Origin: Pseudotabrizicola alkalilacus
GTDB taxonomy: Bacteria > Pseudomonadota > Alphaproteobacteria > Rhodobacterales > Rhodobacteraceae
Reading direction: 5' to 3'
Length of the DNA: 64,000 bases
NCBI RefSeq assembly: GCF_003443995.1
Contig: NZ_QWEY01000005.1
Location: forward strand, 124,001-188,000
Shown: positions 63,504 through 64,000 of the stretch, one piece after another
How the letters are laid out: each line of letters starts with the position of its first letter
Position numbering within the stretch: position 1 is the first letter of the stretch
Made by a program: the position numbers and the translations under genes
Notes under the pieces: model-generated
What the model was told of the DNA's origin: nothing
Seen by the model: only the letters and a program-made list of their open reading frames with translations
Database searches by the model: none

Positions 63504-64000
63504 ATGCGCTTGCGACTGATCCTGCCGCTTGTCCTGCTGCCGCTTCTGGCGGGGTGTCAGGCCTTGCCGGGGGCAAAACAGGACGCGCCCGCAGCCGCAC
63601 AGGCCAGCCCGATCACCGGGGGCGAGATTGCGGTGACCTCGCTGGATGGCCCTGCAGCGCCCGCACAATCCCCAGCGGCCGCCACCGACGAGACGGCGCT
63701 TGTGCCGCTGTTGCCGGTGCCCGACACCATGCCGCAGTCAGATGCGCCCCCGGCAGAGGCAGAGCCTGTCGCCCCGCCTGCGTTCAAGACGACCGCGCAT
63801 CTGGCCTGCGAAAAGCGGGGCGGGCGGTGGAGTGTGGCGGGCGGCGGCACGGCGGCATTCTGCCAGACCCCGACCAAGGACGCGGGCAAATCCTGCCGCA
63901 GATCGACCGATTGCACGGGCTATTGCCTGAACACATCCAACACCTGCGCGCCGGTGACGCCGATGCTGGGCTGTCATGACATCCTGAATGAACAGGGAAG
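63504..64000 (+). CDS. cysteine-rich lipoprotein, 3' end missing
   Basis: The frame from the ATG at 63504 stays open to the window edge (165 codons seen). A lipoprotein signal ends in LAGC (C18). A Pro/Ala-rich spacer (about 20-95) leads to a compact domain with regularly spaced cysteines: HLACEKRGGRW, AFCQTPTKDAGKSC, RRSTDCTGYCL, NTCAPV, GCHDI. I know such proteins from Rhodobacterales but no function. The cysteines probably form disulfides in the periplasm. The remaining C-terminus lies outside the window. Confidence 0.75.
   Translation, partial: MRLRLILPLVLLPLLAGCQALPGAKQDAPAAAQASPITGGEIAVTSLDGPAAPAQSPAAATDETALVPLLPVPDTMPQSDAPPAEAEPVAPPAFKTTAHLACEKRGGRWSVAGGGTAAFCQTPTKDAGKSCRRSTDCTGYCLNTSNTCAPVTPMLGCHDILNEQG

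Overview
The window is a high-GC chromosomal segment of an alphaproteobacterium of the order Rhodobacterales (Roseobacter/Rhodobacter/Paracoccus-like). The evidence is a ferredoxin resembling Rhodobacter ferredoxin VI, a run of small conserved families typical of that order (DUF2842, DUF6324-like, MmcB, a double cold-shock protein), a tRNA-His without the extra 5' G and with A73, and a RibB fused to a degenerate GTP-cyclohydrolase domain. Almost all of the window is core genome, densely packed, with many 1-4 bp start/stop overlaps. I see no insertion sequence, prophage, CRISPR array or clear pseudogene. Both edges cut a gene.

Layout. 1-4.5 kb: a truncated small membrane protein, pyrG, secG, purA and a DUF2842 protein. 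4.5-9.5 kb: a very long acidic protein of unknown function, a thiamine pyrophosphokinase, an EamA transporter and a sulfotransferase-like protein. 9.6-20 kb: sdaA, rpiA-gor, hflK-hflC-DUF2065, an FG-GAP protein with ferredoxin, a peptidoglycan-binding lipoprotein, an HD hydrolase and a Deg-type protease. 20-27 kb: a leftward run of fabI, a LysE exporter, gpt, an aminotransferase, ppiD and trpE. 27-34 kb: pdxH, a cold-shock protein, a DUF192 lipoprotein, tRNA-Pro, a molybdopterin-fold protein, selO, aspartate aminotransferase, an XRE regulator with sdhE, and a MarR/LdtR-like regulator.

34-38.4 kb is a leftward capsule block (kpsS, a Wza/KpsD-type export lipoprotein, kpsC). 38.6-42 kb is a riboflavin operon (ribE, an unknown gene, a RibBX-type ribB, ribH, nusB). 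42-50.8 kb holds a META lipoprotein, a DUF481 barrel, mmcB, tRNA-His, tex, DUF1178, a Nudix hydrolase, a glutathione-peroxidase-like protein and a histone-deacetylase-like protein.

50.8-59.1 kb is the most distinctive part. A rightward, overlapping operon carries neuB, a GT25 glycosyltransferase, a rhamnan-synthesis-F-like gene, neuC and two tandem GT30 (Kdo-transferase family) paralogues. It meets a leftward operon of metG, a DxD glycosyltransferase and neuA head-on. Together these would make and activate a nonulosonic (sialic-type) acid and attach it to a surface glycan, most likely LPS. The kps block 12 kb away would build a beta-Kdo-linked capsule.

An intergenic repeat (core GAGTATTTGGAAAGCAGCA) occurs six times at four sites. 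At two sites it forms a long inverted pair right after a stop codon, between convergent genes.
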